Assembly: GCF_013426205.1 (NCBI RefSeq)
Contig: NC_089422.1
Coordinates: 1,054,001 to 1,118,000, forward strand
DNA length: 64,000 nucleotides
Direction: 5' to 3'
Source: Metarhizium brunneum
Taxonomy: Eukaryota > Ascomycota > Sordariomycetes > Hypocreales > Clavicipitaceae
Notes under the pieces: model-generated
Seen by the model: only the letters and a program-made list of their open reading frames with translations
The model's database searches: none
What the model was told of the DNA's origin: nothing
Position numbers and translations under genes: made by a program
In this document: one piece after another, positions 48,830-59,473 of the stretch
Position numbering within the stretch: the first letter of the stretch is position 1
Layout: the number at the start of each line of letters is the position of its first letter

Positions 48830-49860
48830 GGCAGGAGAGGTTATAAAGTTGATTAAGTTTTTAGTTTTAAGTTTTTATAATTTAATTATAATTTTTATAA
48901 TAATTTAATATATATATTATTTGTACTTCAATAACTTATTAAATTTTTTATAACAAAAATAAATAAATTAAAAATTCATTAAAAATATTTTAATATATTT
49001 AATTAATATAAATTACTTTTATAAGTAATAACTTATAAATTATAACTTAAAAGGGATTTTAATTAGATTATTTTATAAGTAATTAAAGTTACTTGTATTT
49101 TCCTTTAATTATACGCTAGTACGTTTAGCGCGTCACGATACGTGAACCGACAGTCTATTTTTTTGGTGTCTTACTATTCTTGGCCTGGTACAGCCTAATA
49201 CTATATTTTCAGATTTTACGCTTGCACGATACTTGTATTATACTTGTAATCTTATTTGACTACAAAGCGAAATAACTCCCACCTTAATATTCCTGGTATT
49301 ATAATCTAGGTCTGAACTCGTAATATTAGGCGCAAGAATTACAGTTTTTAGAATGTTGTAATATATCTGGTGTATTTATGGCATGTGGCGTAGTCTATTA
49401 CGGTTCTTTGGTTTAGTGCACTTGACAGTTTGCTAGCACTTGAGGTAAACTGACAAGACCTTTAGCGAAAACCCTAAAAAGTCTACATGTAATACATGTA
49501 ATATTTATAAATACTCTCCACGCCAAAAACTTGTAAATACCTGCACGGTCTTATTTCTGTAGAATCACACTCCAACGCTATCTGACCGCCTTAATACACG
49601 CAGCTTTACTACTCTTCCTCGCGACTTGATAAATTATTATTGAGCCAATATGGCTGTAATAAGTATATTGTCTCTTATGCTTTTATCTATACGCGATCTT
49701 TTTTATTCTACTCTCACTTTTATAACCTGGATATTTCATTCCATCGCATCCTTTTTCGAGTCAGTATTCTCTCTTCTTGGGTTTCCCTCCTAGTCCACAC
49801 CGAACCTCGGGTCCCCCAAGGCCTTGCGGAATCCAAGGACCCTTGATACCCCAAAGTCGA
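48830..49860. repeat. AT-rich island, probable RIP-mutated transposon relic
   Basis: Base composition changes sharply at about 48840. For roughly 250 bp the sequence is nearly pure A and T, then stays AT-rich with TA-rich words to about 49860, where GC-rich DNA resumes. No frame is open. Sudden TA enrichment flanked by normal gene DNA is what repeat-induced point mutation leaves on a transposon copy. The element type cannot be named, and no clear terminal repeats were found by eye. Confidence 0.7.
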
Positions 49861-50573
49861 TTATTATAATTTGAATTGAAAACGACATGTCAAGCCCAGT
49901 CACCCTGGCCGTGTCACACTTTTCTTCTTCTCCATCATTCCCCACAATGGACCACGCGAGCACATGACGTGATCATCATGATTGTCTTTCTGGCTAACAC
50001 AATGTGGTACCAATTATAGATCTTGCTACCTCTTGCAGTTTTACTTGTTTTTTTCTTTCATGGGCTTGGTGGGATGCATCGCCAACCACCTCTTAGCAAG
50101 CGTCTCCCGCCCTCCTGGCGAAAGGTGGCAATTCTTTTGCGACAACTTCCTTCGGGGATTTGTCGTGGCATACCTGGAGGTATTCGGGAGGATGACGTTC
50201 GGGATCTTGCAGCGTGTGGGGGAAATGCTGGAGAGTGCCGTGGACCAAACCAGCACGCCTAGGGACCTCGAGGAGGCCTAGGCTGCGAGTACCGTCTCTG
50301 TCAAGGCACCGTCATACACGTGCGTCGTCTCCCCAGGAAAGAGGTGCATCGGGATTCGGCCTGGATATCGACGTTTCATGCTTCAACTTGCGCACACGCA
50401 ACGCACGGGGCCGGAGCCGGAGCCGAACATCAGACGCCGTTCCCGCCCCGGCCCCCCAAGCCGCACCCCGCAGACACCGTGTTCTTCAACTTATATCTAA
50501 TTTCTCACGGCACCACACCTCCCATCCTGACACCGACCGCCACTTACATGTTCACCAAGAGGCATTTTGCAAC
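49861..50573. other. P450 upstream region
   Basis: About 700 bp of normal composition before the P450 start. It includes small open frames (49982-50281, 50214 onward) that precede the start codon and look like leader sequence, not genes. Confidence 0.45.
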
Positions 50574-52281
50574 ATGACAGGTATACGGCACATTCCGCTC
50601 AAGTACATGGTTGGCATCAGCCTCGTTGGCTGTGCCGTACCGAAATTACTGCACTTATACGAGCGCAATGGCCAGGCTCTCCAAGTCTTCTTTGCCCTTT
50701 ACTTTGGACAAATTTCCCTGTTCCTGTTTTATGCCGTCCTGATCTACCCGTTCTTCCTGTCGCCCATTCGCAATCTGCCGAGAGTAAAAGGCGGATTGCC
50801 TCTAGTTGGCCATGGTATCGAGCTTAGAAAGTACGGCCCAGGCTATTTGGCAAAGAAATGGTAAGAGGACTCGTTCTTTCCAAGTCGACACATGCGATGC
50901 TGAAAGAAAAGTATGCAGGATCGCAGAGAATCCCAACAACGGCATGCTCCGCGTCTTGTGGCATGGCAATCAGGAAATGGTCATTGTGAATTCACCACAG
51001 GCCCTATCCGAGATTCTCGTCACAAAGTGCTACAGCTTTGAGAAGCCCAAATTTGCTCGCAGATTTCTCGCCTTCATCATTGGCTGGGGGCTGCTGACTG
51101 TCGAAGGAGACGAGCACAAAAAGCAGCGCCGGGACATGCTGCCGGCCTTTTCGTTCCGCCACATCAAGGACCTGTATCCTCTCTTCTGGTTAAAATCCAA
51201 GGAGGCAGTGAAGGCAATGACAACCGAATGCGATGAAAAGGGCCTCGCCGAGATGGAGATTTCCTCATGGACTGCCCGCTGCGCATTGGACATCATCGGC
51301 CTCGCAGGCGTGGGAGTCGACTTTGGCTCAATCAAGGATCCAAACAGCCCACTGGCCAAGAGCTACGAGTTCCTGCAGCCATCTCCTGCGGACATGCCTC
51401 TCATCGGACTCACCGCGTTCCTTCCCGACCTGATCATGCATAACCTTCCCTTGGGCCGAGTCAGGAACGCTAACAAAGCCTCGAAACACATCCGCGCCGT
51501 GTCTCGCGACTTGATCCGCAAGAAGAGAGGCTTGCTGGCCAACAAGGAAGATGCCGGGCTCGACATTCTCACCGTCGCACTCAGGAGCCAGCTCTTCTCC
51601 GAGGACACGTTGGTCGACCAAATGATGACGTTTCTCTCTGCGGGACACGAGACGACCGCATCGTCGCTGATCTGGGCGACGTACTTTATGGCAAAGTACC
51701 CAGACATGCAGGAGCGTCTCAGAAAAGAGATACGCGAGCACCTGCCCTCTGCTGATAGTGATACCGACATCACAAGCGCTGATATCGATAACTTACCATA
51801 CCTGAATGCTGTGTGCAGCGAAGTCCTGCGAATCCATAGCCCCGTGGCGCAGACTGTCCGCGTATCAACCGGTGATACCACTGTTCAGGACCAGTTCATT
51901 CCCCGAGACACCCTGCTGGTGCTGGTTCCGTGGGCGACTAATACTGATCCCACACTCTGGGGGCCCGATGCGTACGAGTTTAAGCCTGAACGCTGGCTGA
52001 GCCCAGAGCAGGGCGGAACGAGCGCTACCAATGCTGCGAGCGGCGGAGCGACCAGCAACTATGCCTTTATGACGTTTCTTCATGGACCACATAGTTGTAT
52101 CGGTGGTAGCTTTGCGAAATCCGAGCTTGCCTGTCTGGTGGCCGCCTGGATTGGAAGGTTTTCGTTTGAATTGAAGGACAAGTCTCTGTTGGACGAGAGA
52201 AATATCAAGATTGATCCTAGTGTGGTGGCAAAGCCCAAAGGCGGAATGCACATGCTGGTACGAGTTGTTGAGGGCTGGTGA
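50574..52281 (+). CDS. Cytochrome P450
   Basis: 549 residues with one intron (50861-50918). The N-terminus has two hydrophobic stretches (near residues 11-25 and 37-65) followed by a Pro-rich hinge (PRVKGGLPLVGHG), so it is membrane-anchored. The I-helix oxygen motif is AGHETTAS (about 336), ExxR is EVLR (about 396), the PERF-like motif is FKPERW, and the haem loop is FLHGPHSCIGGSF with Cys near 489. It resembles the CYP3/CYP5xxx-like fungal group. It belongs to a different P450 family from the gene at 42545. The substrate is unknown. Confidence 0.9.
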
Positions 52282-52917
52282 GAAGAAAAGACCTTGTATG
52301 CGAAACATGGACGGGACAGGCCCCAGAGACTGCATTTATTGGAAATAACAACGAATTCTGCTTTGTACTGTCTTTTGAAATATAACTTTACAAAATATTT
52401 GTGTAAACGAACTTGAGGTGAGGCAACCCAAGCGGTAGTGTCAAGTTATCCTGTCCCGAAAATCAGGAATTGCCGGACTTGGACTGCCTTGGAACAGCGT
52501 AGCAATGCCGTTATGGGAGAGTTTGCTCTGCCTAGTGGAGCCCGATTTAAGCCCAGATTCATCTCGAAACTGCTATATCATTGCAGCTTTGTTAGCTCGG
52601 GTGTTGGAAACACCAGCGTCAAGTTGACTGTTCCACAGACCGGTCTGCGTGGCCGCACTTTGACCAGCCTAGACCGATCAACATACAGTGAGTTATCAGA
52701 TAGAACGTGTACTGCAAAGAGCTCTAACAAAGGCGGCAAAATTCTGACGCCTAAGACTCCTTGTTGGAGACTTTGCTGATACTTTGTCCACGCCCCTTCT
52801 TGCAGGAACTGTGACGAACATACTTGCAGTATTGGGGACGTCAGCGGCAGCATGATATATCCTTCATCGCCAGCAGAAGCCAGATGCGGGGAAGGAATGC
52901 GGGAGGAATAAATAGAC
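52282..52917. other. Intergenic, no gene seen
   Basis: 3' region of the P450 and unrecognised sequence ahead of the dehydrogenase fragment. Confidence 0.5.
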
Positions 52918-53267
52918 ATGTCCTCTCAATCTGCGACGAACTCGACTTACATGATGGCCACTATCAGGGCCCTGCGACCTCGTGGACGAATGAGCGTTAT
53001 GGGGGGCATTGCGGGAATTTTGAGCTCCCTTATATGCTCATCTTGTTTCAAGGCATTACTATCAAGGACAGTTTCATGTACACCAGGAAGCAGGCCGATG
53101 AGCTCATTCGCTTAATCGAGACGGGGATGCTGCCTATCGGCAAGCGTAGTGGGATAGAAGTGACGGGTAAATACGGTCTGCGTCAATGGGAAGAAGCCTT
53201 GGATTATGCATTCCAGGAGCCTGGGCCTAAGCGAGTAACTTGCTTCGTACCTGGTGATGGTGAGTAA
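52918..53267 (+). pseudogene. Zinc-type alcohol dehydrogenase, C-terminal remnant
   Basis: Two adjacent frames together read as the C-terminal third of a medium-chain alcohol dehydrogenase: ATIRALRPRGRMSVMGGIAG in one frame, then after a one-base shift near 53015 LPYMLILFQGITIKDSFMYT through RKQADELIRLIETGMLP to KYGLRQWEEALDYA and a stop at 53267. The catalytic zinc site and most of the nucleotide fold are missing upstream. Truncation plus frameshift make it a dead remnant. A short unseen intron at the shift is the alternative, but the 5' part is absent either way. Confidence 0.75.
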
Positions 53268-53346
53268 ACGACACTGTGGACAGGGGGGTATTAGTGCCGC
53301 ATGCAGCCTCCCACTCCAAGCTCAATATATCGCAGTCTGGCATTGT

Positions 53347-53542
53347 GGTCTTGTTAATCTTGGAAAGCACGGTATCAGCAGGTTGAAAGATAATGGCTGC
53401 GGCGAAGCCGGCAATGAGGCCGGATCCCAGGTTAACAACGGTCTGTGTACCATCCGACAGCTTCGACTTATCCCCCAGGCTGGCGAAGACGGTCTCTGCG
53501 ACCTTTTCGTACGCGAAAAAGTTGGTCACTGTATAAGGGATT
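53347..53542 (-). pseudogene. Mitochondrial phosphate carrier fragment
   Basis: On the minus strand a segment begins directly after a TTTCAG acceptor-like site: IPYTVTNFFAYEKVAETVFA, then LGDKSKLSDGTQTVVNLG and SGLIAGFAAAIIFQPADTVL with INKT at the end. This is the third repeat of the mitochondrial phosphate carrier (MIR1/PiC). The carrier signature after it and the first two repeats are absent; the frame runs on into unrelated sequence to a stop at 53227. It lies tail-to-tail with the dehydrogenase remnant, overlapping none of it in homology. Confidence 0.75.
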
Positions 53543-55407
53543 CTGAAATTTCATCTACTTAGCTCTATGTTCCTGCAATCTAGGCGCATAGTGGAGGGAA
53601 ACACTGCTTCAGGAGAACCTTGGGGCTCCTGCTCGGCGGCGACCTGCGCCAGGGTAGCGGTAGAAGTAGCCATTACGACGGCGATGAATGGCTCCCGACG
53701 AAAAGAAACGGAGTTGGTGGTGTTTTTCGGAAAGATGGTGGGAAGAGTCGTCCAACACAACGGGAGTGAGGTAATTTTGCTGCTACTGCTGACCTGACCT
53801 AGCTTTCCTAGTTTGGGGCGAAATGGCAAATAGTAAGCAAGCGTCCGCGATATTATTCCTCCGCTGTCCCGGATCTCTGCTCCTTCCCATGCTTCAATCG
53901 TGCAACTGCATTGCCTTTCGAATAGTTTTGACTTATTTGAGTGACTTGTTCTGTGGTCACAGCCATCTGATGTGAAATTCTCAGTTGACGAGTCGAGGGC
54001 TGAGAGAGAAGGCGAAGACATTGATGGTCGGTGAATCCGATTTCCAGCTCGAGTTCTGATTCCAAAAACTTCCTCTTGACCTACGACATGAAGCATACGA
54101 AGGAGTATCCGCGATGTGTCTGGCAAAGAGCCAAAGCCGCCCGCCCCGTGTTCGTGGAATCATGGCGCACGGCTGTGGCACCGTATGCGGCTGCCGCTGG
54201 TCGCTGTATAATTGGAGCATATGGCATCGAATGGTCAGTAAATCCTACGTTGTATAACTAGGGCGAGTGGTGGCGGGCCACTCACGAGCAATACGTACAG
54301 TGGGTGTACAACACCAAGATTAACCAGGACGACAGTGTTACATGATCTCCGGCCCAACAGGGGTGTTCCAGATCTTCCGACAGTCCCCGCATGCCAATAA
54401 ACTTTCCGGGCCTTGACAGGTGTGCCAAATTTGGCCACTTGCAGTCTACAATCGTCCCATTGGGAACACGACCAAGCTCAACGAGCTCGAACAAGCCATG
54501 ATGCATCTCGATCCCTGCGGCCAGTATTCAGACCAGCACTGCTTCTTTATAGAAAGGGCAGCACCTTGTTTACCAAACGTCGTATAATTGCTGATTTTGA
54601 CACGCCACTTCTTGCCCATAATTGGCTCGCCAAGAAGGGCTGAAAAAGTATAGAGCGTGGGTCGACATGCTTGGGAGTCAAATCCTCGCGTGGCTTCAGA
54701 ATTGAGCACCACGCTGACGGTGGTGTTGCAAATACCAGCGACGATGCATATGTCATCCGGCTCAAAGGTTCAAACTTCAAGGTACGTGGGTTGGCCGTCC
54801 TGACTCCTCGGTGGCGACGCCAGACCGCAGGTGCCTGACAGTGTTGGCTGACTTTGGCAAAATTTTCTATAGAGAACGGGCCAAAAATAAAATGGTTGCA
54901 AAACATTCCCAATGCGCGCCATGTTAGTCGTCATATCGTTCGATTACGATGCCTCGCTCCGTCCACGTGGGCGCTCTGCACGCCAGCCAAGGCGCGCCTC
55001 AAGACGACATCTGGACTTGTTCTCCGCTCACCGGCCCCCGGGCCCTACTCGATTCGTACTGGAGCTGACAGGAGGGTGCTCAAGTCAGGAGCAGCTCGCG
55101 AAGATTCATCGTCGCGTCACACCACCCGGCGTGGCTACGCAGCGCTGCATCACACCACCGTCGTCTCCACTCCGGAGCAAGCCGCAAACCACCCCGTGTG
55201 TCAACGGGCTCCGGCCGGAATCCTCAGAGTTGCATTCAGATATAAGTATTTCGACGAATACAGGTTTCAGAATGCATTTTGTCTCTGCATACAGTAACTT
55301 TAGACCAAGAGACTACTCAAAGATTACTCTTTCTTGACAGCGTAATCCGCATCTGGAAACACCACCTTTTATTTTAATACACCATTCTATGCCATTCAAG
55401 CCTCAAT
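53543..55407. other. Region of gene remnants or no gene
   Basis: 1.9 kb. Frames of 60-190 residues occur on both strands, but I could not connect them to a family or to a spliced model. Part of it (near 54440-54800) may be decayed coding sequence. No confident call. Confidence 0.4.
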
Positions 55408-55723
55408 ATGTCTGCGCCAGTTAGAGCCGTCGCCACCGCCCGTTTCCGCAAGCCGTTGCTGGGACTCATGTTTGGCACTTCAGGTTGGTCTCTGCGTCTT
55501 GCCGCATCGCTTTCTCGATAATGGGCTATTTACTAACATAAATCGTGTGTCAGCCCTTGGTGTCGCCACCTATGTTCGGTCACAGCTCGTCACCAACTCC
55601 AACACAATGGACCGCTTCTTCGCGACATATAATACACCGGAGAGTGAAGCTTCCAGGCAGAAAACCTTCCAGGGCCACCCTGACCCAAGGACAAACATAT
55701 TAAATTTCCTGAGTTGGAAATGA
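55408..55723 (+). CDS. Small two-exon protein, 81 residues, unknown function
   Basis: ATG 55408, exon 1 to 55483, intron 55484-55553 (GTTGGT donor, TACTAAC branch site, GTCAG acceptor), exon 2 to the TGA at 55721-55723; 246 nt in all. The protein starts with an Arg/Ala-rich stretch (MSAPVRAVATARFRKPLLG) that looks like a mitochondrial presequence, then a short hydrophobic segment (LGLMFGTSALGVATYV) and a polar tail ending NILNFLSWK. It reads like a small mitochondrial inner-membrane protein, but I do not recognise it. Strong splice signals argue that it is real. Confidence 0.68.
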
Positions 55724-56665
55724 AGCTGGTGTCATCGTATATACCATGTCTTTGGCGTTTATCATAAAACAGCACGCGTTAAGAGCAAGGAGTGCTGGAA
55801 GATAATTACTGGGAGTTGGGTTTTTTTATATACCTCTGAATATACTTTTTGCTTTGTTGGAGTTTCCCGTTGACCCCTTGTAGGGGATATTAGACCGTTC
55901 CAGGGAAAATGTACTGCGTAACAGTGCGATCGCAGTGGTAGTAGCCAGTGCGCGCTGTATAGCGGGAGGCATCAAGTATTATTGCCCACTTCCACGTTAT
56001 TCTACGCCACCGAGTGGGTAAATACTTACTGCCTATGGCTGGACGTATTGGGTGCTTTTGACGTAGTTTTAAAGGTTAATCTGGACTGAGAAAAGTAACT
56101 TTGACCAGATTGCGTGTAAAGAGGCTTTAAGATAGGAAATGACATAGGAAATGAGAACTGAAGTATGATTCTCTGACAATGAGCCCCTCGGCGATTCCTC
56201 GACGCCCTCGGACCATGCTAATGGACAAGAGTAAGTACACATGCAGTGCAGGGTTGACCTAGAGGCGTGTAAACTCTGGGGCAGAGTCTGGAACTTGGTT
56301 AAAGTTCTGGACCCGGACGCCACATGGTCTGGTGTAATAGGTCTACCTGCGAGTGGTTATCCATGTGGGAAAATCGAACCATCGGGCTTTTTCTCCATCT
56401 TTGGCAGTTGACGTCGGGAACCAGCGGGCACTTGCGTCCAGATCCGCCCAGGCATCCATCAAGTTTTTTCTGGTGTGGGCAAGCGTATCGCCACTTACAT
56501 GTACGTAGTGTTGAAATATAAATGACTGCGAAACTCACCGCAATTTTAAAGACAAGTCGACTACAGAATAGAAAAATAGCTGTGAACTGTCCTCAGGCTG
56601 TAAAGTCGTATTCAGGATATTTGCTTGCGCCGGCAAAGACACCGACCAAACATCCCCTGCCAAAG
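55724..56665. other. Intergenic, no gene seen
   Basis: 942 bp. The bHLH frame is open from 56522, but the sequence before 56666 is not clearly protein-like. No other signal. Confidence 0.5.
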
Positions 56666-57595
56666 ATGGACGTGGATTGGATAGACATGGATGAGGCCGG
56701 CGTCGCTTGGCTGGGAAACATGGGTGAATGCAATAGCTTGCTGGTAAGATGGCCGGGCCCTGTCCATACGTATTTTGCATTTTACTTGAGCACCCATGTT
56801 TACGTCTCACACCAGGACGAGTACTCATATCAACCCAACGAGGCATTTGGTTCCACGCCAAACCTGTTCAACACCGGCGATAGTGGTGCCATTCCATGCA
56901 TAAAAGAACCTGGCTCCGAGTTCGGCCAAGAGATGGACCAATTCATTCGCCTTCCGTACCCTTCCCTGGTATCTGATCTGTCTTTAAATCACTATCAGCG
57001 CACATCTATATCGGAGTCCTCTACTTGCTCCAACTCCAACGATACCTCACCTCCTGAAGAGGCACTGCCTCTCAAACCCATACAAGAACCTTGCGGTCAA
57101 ATCCATCCGACACAATTTTCCAATGACCAGCGGAATAGCTCCACGTCCACAGCTATGGATTCCACCGAGACACATCCCACGAAAGACAGACGCCCAAGAA
57201 CACGCCGCAAGAGGGCAGCGCGCAACACAAAGGTAGACGACGATGACGGATGTTTCAAAAATAGTCCTGCTGCTGGTGAAAAAAATCACCGGCTGCGGGG
57301 CTGTCACAACCAAGTAGAGAAGAACTATCGCAGCAGGTTGAACAACGAGTTTCAGCTGCTGCTGGATGCGCTTGCAGACTGTACAAGTGAGAAGGATATG
57401 ACGTCGGCGGGCTTCGCAGACCGTGGCACCAAGAACCAGAGCAAAGGGTCGACTTTGCGACTTGCCAGGCGCAGGCTGTTGGCGCTGCATACGGAAAATC
57501 GCCTTCTTGGTAGTGAGTTGAGGGCGATAAGACATGCATGGACGGAATGGCAAATGGCATGGAGCGGCAACAACCCCGTCACGCAGGAGTACTGA
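56666..57595 (+). CDS. bHLH transcription factor, SREBP-type basic region
   Basis: 285 residues if the intron 56744-56815 is removed (GTAAGA donor, CACCAG acceptor). The intron is 72 nt, a multiple of three and stop-free, so a retained form would add 24 hydrophobic residues. A Ser/Thr/Pro-rich N-terminal half precedes a basic stretch (RRPRTRRKRAARN) and a bHLH with HNQVEKNYRSRLNNEFQLLL as basic region plus helix 1, then a loop and helix 2 (SKGSTLRLARRRLLALHTEN). The Tyr in EKNYR, where most bHLH proteins have Arg, marks the SREBP-type. No membrane anchor follows, so it would be a free nuclear regulator. An upstream in-frame ATG exists at 56522. Confidence 0.82.
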   Translation: MDVDWIDMDEAGVAWLGNMGECNSLLVRWPGPVHTYFAFYLSTHVYVSHQDEYSYQPNEAFGSTPNLFNTGDSGAIPCIKEPGSEFGQEMDQFIRLPYPSLVSDLSLNHYQRTSISESSTCSNSNDTSPPEEALPLKPIQEPCGQIHPTQFSNDQRNSSTSTAMDSTETHPTKDRRPRTRRKRAARNTKVDDDDGCFKNSPAAGEKNHRLRGCHNQVEKNYRSRLNNEFQLLLDALADCTSEKDMTSAGFADRGTKNQSKGSTLRLARRRLLALHTENRLLGSELRAIRHAWTEWQMAWSGNNPVTQEY

Positions 57596-57820
57596 GGCCC
57601 GATGACCAAGTTGTATACAGAAAAGACAGTGAGCTATACTGGATAAATATAGAGGAGCTGTTTACAATATTGCACTGTTGCTAGCGTCACAATCACGGCA
57701 ATACGCCATTGTGTATCTGCTGTATTTTCGTGATGAGGTCGATGAGAAGAAATATTCATCCATTTGTAGGATACGTACTGCTCTTCTGAAAGCTTTGCAC
57801 CGACCTCTAAAAAAGACAGA

Positions 57821-59473
57821 TCAAGAAGATTGTAATTTAAACCCTCCATCAATGACTGCCTTGAGCCCGCCATCAAGATTTACCACATTGAATCCTTTCT
57901 GGCTGAGGATCCGGTAGGCCAAGTATCCGCGATAACCCACGTAGCAGTACACAAGTACTGGAATTGCCTTATCCAGGGTGTCTACACGATCCCTCAACGT
58001 GTCAATGGCCAAGTTGACCGCGTTCGGGAGGTGGCCCGTCGCGAACTCTTCGGCAGACCGAACATCGACAACCTGCCAATCGCTCAGCTTCTTCAAGCTG
58101 AGATCCTCGGCGTGTACGATTCGGTAATCCCCGCGCATCAAGTTTGACGCCACAAACCCAACTATATTAACTGGATCTTTGGCCGAGCTGTAGGGCGGCG
58201 CGTAGCCAAGTTCCAGATGTTCCAAGTCAAACACGGTCATTCCGGCCTGTATCGCCGTCGCCAACACATCAATACGTTTATCCACGCCTGCTCTGCCCAC
58301 TGCCTGTACGCCCAAAATCCGCCCCGTGTTCTTCTCAAAAACCGCCTTTATCGTAATGGCATGGGAGCCAGGATAGTAGACGGCATGGCTCGGCGGATGC
58401 ACCGTCACCCAGAGAGGCTCTCGCCCGGCATCCCGCAGCGCAGAGACCGACAGGCCCGCAAAGCCAACAGTCAGATCAAACACCTTGCAGACAACGGTGC
58501 CAATGTTGCCGCGGTAGTGCACCAGCTTGCCGGACATGTCGTCGGCCGCAAGCCGTCCCTGCCGGTTCGCCGGCCCGCCCAGCGCAACTACGCGCGGCTG
58601 CTTCAAGACGGCGTGCTCCGTCTCGACCATGTCCCCCACGGCGTATACGTCCTCGTCCGAGGTTTCCATGTGCGAATCGACCTTGACCCCGCGCGGTCCG
58701 ACTTCCAAACCGGCCTGCTTTGCGAGGCCTGTCCTCGCCCTCATCCCGGCCGCGAGGATGACCAGCTCGGCGGGGATCTCTCTCCCGTTGCTGGCGAGGA
58801 CCACGTGCGACCGCTCGATTCTCCGCACGCCGTCGTGGAGGAAGACGTCTACCCCGTGGCGCTTGAGCTCGGCGTGGAGAATCTCTGCGATGTCTGCGTC
58901 CACGGGAGGCAGGACATGGGGCAGTTGCTCGATAATGGAGACTGCGAAGTTCATGGCTCGCAGGTTTTCGGCGGCTTCGAGGCCGACGAAGCCGCCGCCG
59001 ATGATGCATACACTGCAGACGTCTCTGTCCAACATGATACCTCTGACTTGTTGGAGATCCTGTGGGGTTCGTAGGGTGACCACATGGCTCTGGGCTTCTC
59101 CTTCAATCCGAGGCCGAATTGCCTGAGAGCCTTGAGATAGTATGAGCTTGTCGTAGTCGAACTGGCGAATCTCGGTTCCGCCGACGGTTCGTGTGCTGAT
59201 TTTCTCGTTTGTGCGGTCAATTTCGGTGACTTCAGTGTTGAGGTAGACGTCAATGTTGAAACGCTCCTTAAAATACTTTGGCGTGTGCAGAATGAGTGCA
59301 TCGTCGTCCTTGATGACGTTTCCGAGAGCGTACGGTATGCCACAGTTTGCGTAGCTGGCATAAGGGCCTTTTTCGAATACCGTAATCGTTGCGGATTCAT
59401 CGAGGCGACGCAGCCGGGTGGCTGCTGACATGCCACCGGCGACGCCACCGACTATGATGACTTTTTTTGACAT
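57821..59473 (-). CDS. CoA-disulfide reductase fused to rhodanese domain
   Basis: 550 residues, intronless. Residues 1-440 are a pyridine-nucleotide-disulfide oxidoreductase: FAD motif VIIVGGVAGG at 5-14, single redox Cys44 in YASYANCGIPY (the CoA-disulfide-reductase signature), NAD(P)H motif CIIGGGFVGLEAAENL near 156, the AVGDM FAD-binding segment, and the APPYSSAKDPVN segment. Residues about 455-550 are a rhodanese domain with active-site Cys510 in VYCYVGYRG. This CoADR-RHD fusion is well known in bacteria, where it reduces CoA disulfide or persulfides. No mitochondrial presequence is evident. An intronless, bacterial-like layout in an intron-rich region makes transfer from bacteria plausible. 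It faces the Zn2Cys6 gene at 60507. Confidence 0.9.
   Translation of the reverse strand: MSKKVIIVGGVAGGMSAATRLRRLDESATITVFEKGPYASYANCGIPYALGNVIKDDDALILHTPKYFKERFNIDVYLNTEVTEIDRTNEKISTRTVGGTEIRQFDYDKLILSQGSQAIRPRIEGEAQSHVVTLRTPQDLQQVRGIMLDRDVCSVCIIGGGFVGLEAAENLRAMNFAVSIIEQLPHVLPPVDADIAEILHAELKRHGVDVFLHDGVRRIERSHVVLASNGREIPAELVILAAGMRARTGLAKQAGLEVGPRGVKVDSHMETSDEDVYAVGDMVETEHAVLKQPRVVALGGPANRQGRLAADDMSGKLVHYRGNIGTVVCKVFDLTVGFAGLSVSALRDAGREPLWVTVHPPSHAVYYPGSHAITIKAVFEKNTGRILGVQAVGRAGVDKRIDVLATAIQAGMTVFDLEHLELGYAPPYSSAKDPVNIVGFVASNLMRGDYRIVHAEDLSLKKLSDWQVVDVRSAEEFATGHLPNAVNLAIDTLRDRVDTLDKAIPVLVYCYVGYRGYLAYRILSQKGFNVVNLDGGLKAVIDGGFKLQSS

Noticed and set aside
42545..52281. A complete secondary-metabolite cluster
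   Set aside because: No PKS, NRPS, terpene synthase or transporter is in view; only a looser gene group is reported.
54413..54912. Overlapping frames on both strands near 54.4-54.9 kb
   Set aside because: Could be decayed coding sequence, but I could not tie either strand to a family or splice model.
58217..59074. 285-codon plus-strand frame
   Set aside because: Shadow of the CoADR-rhodanese gene, which has all its motifs in the other strand.
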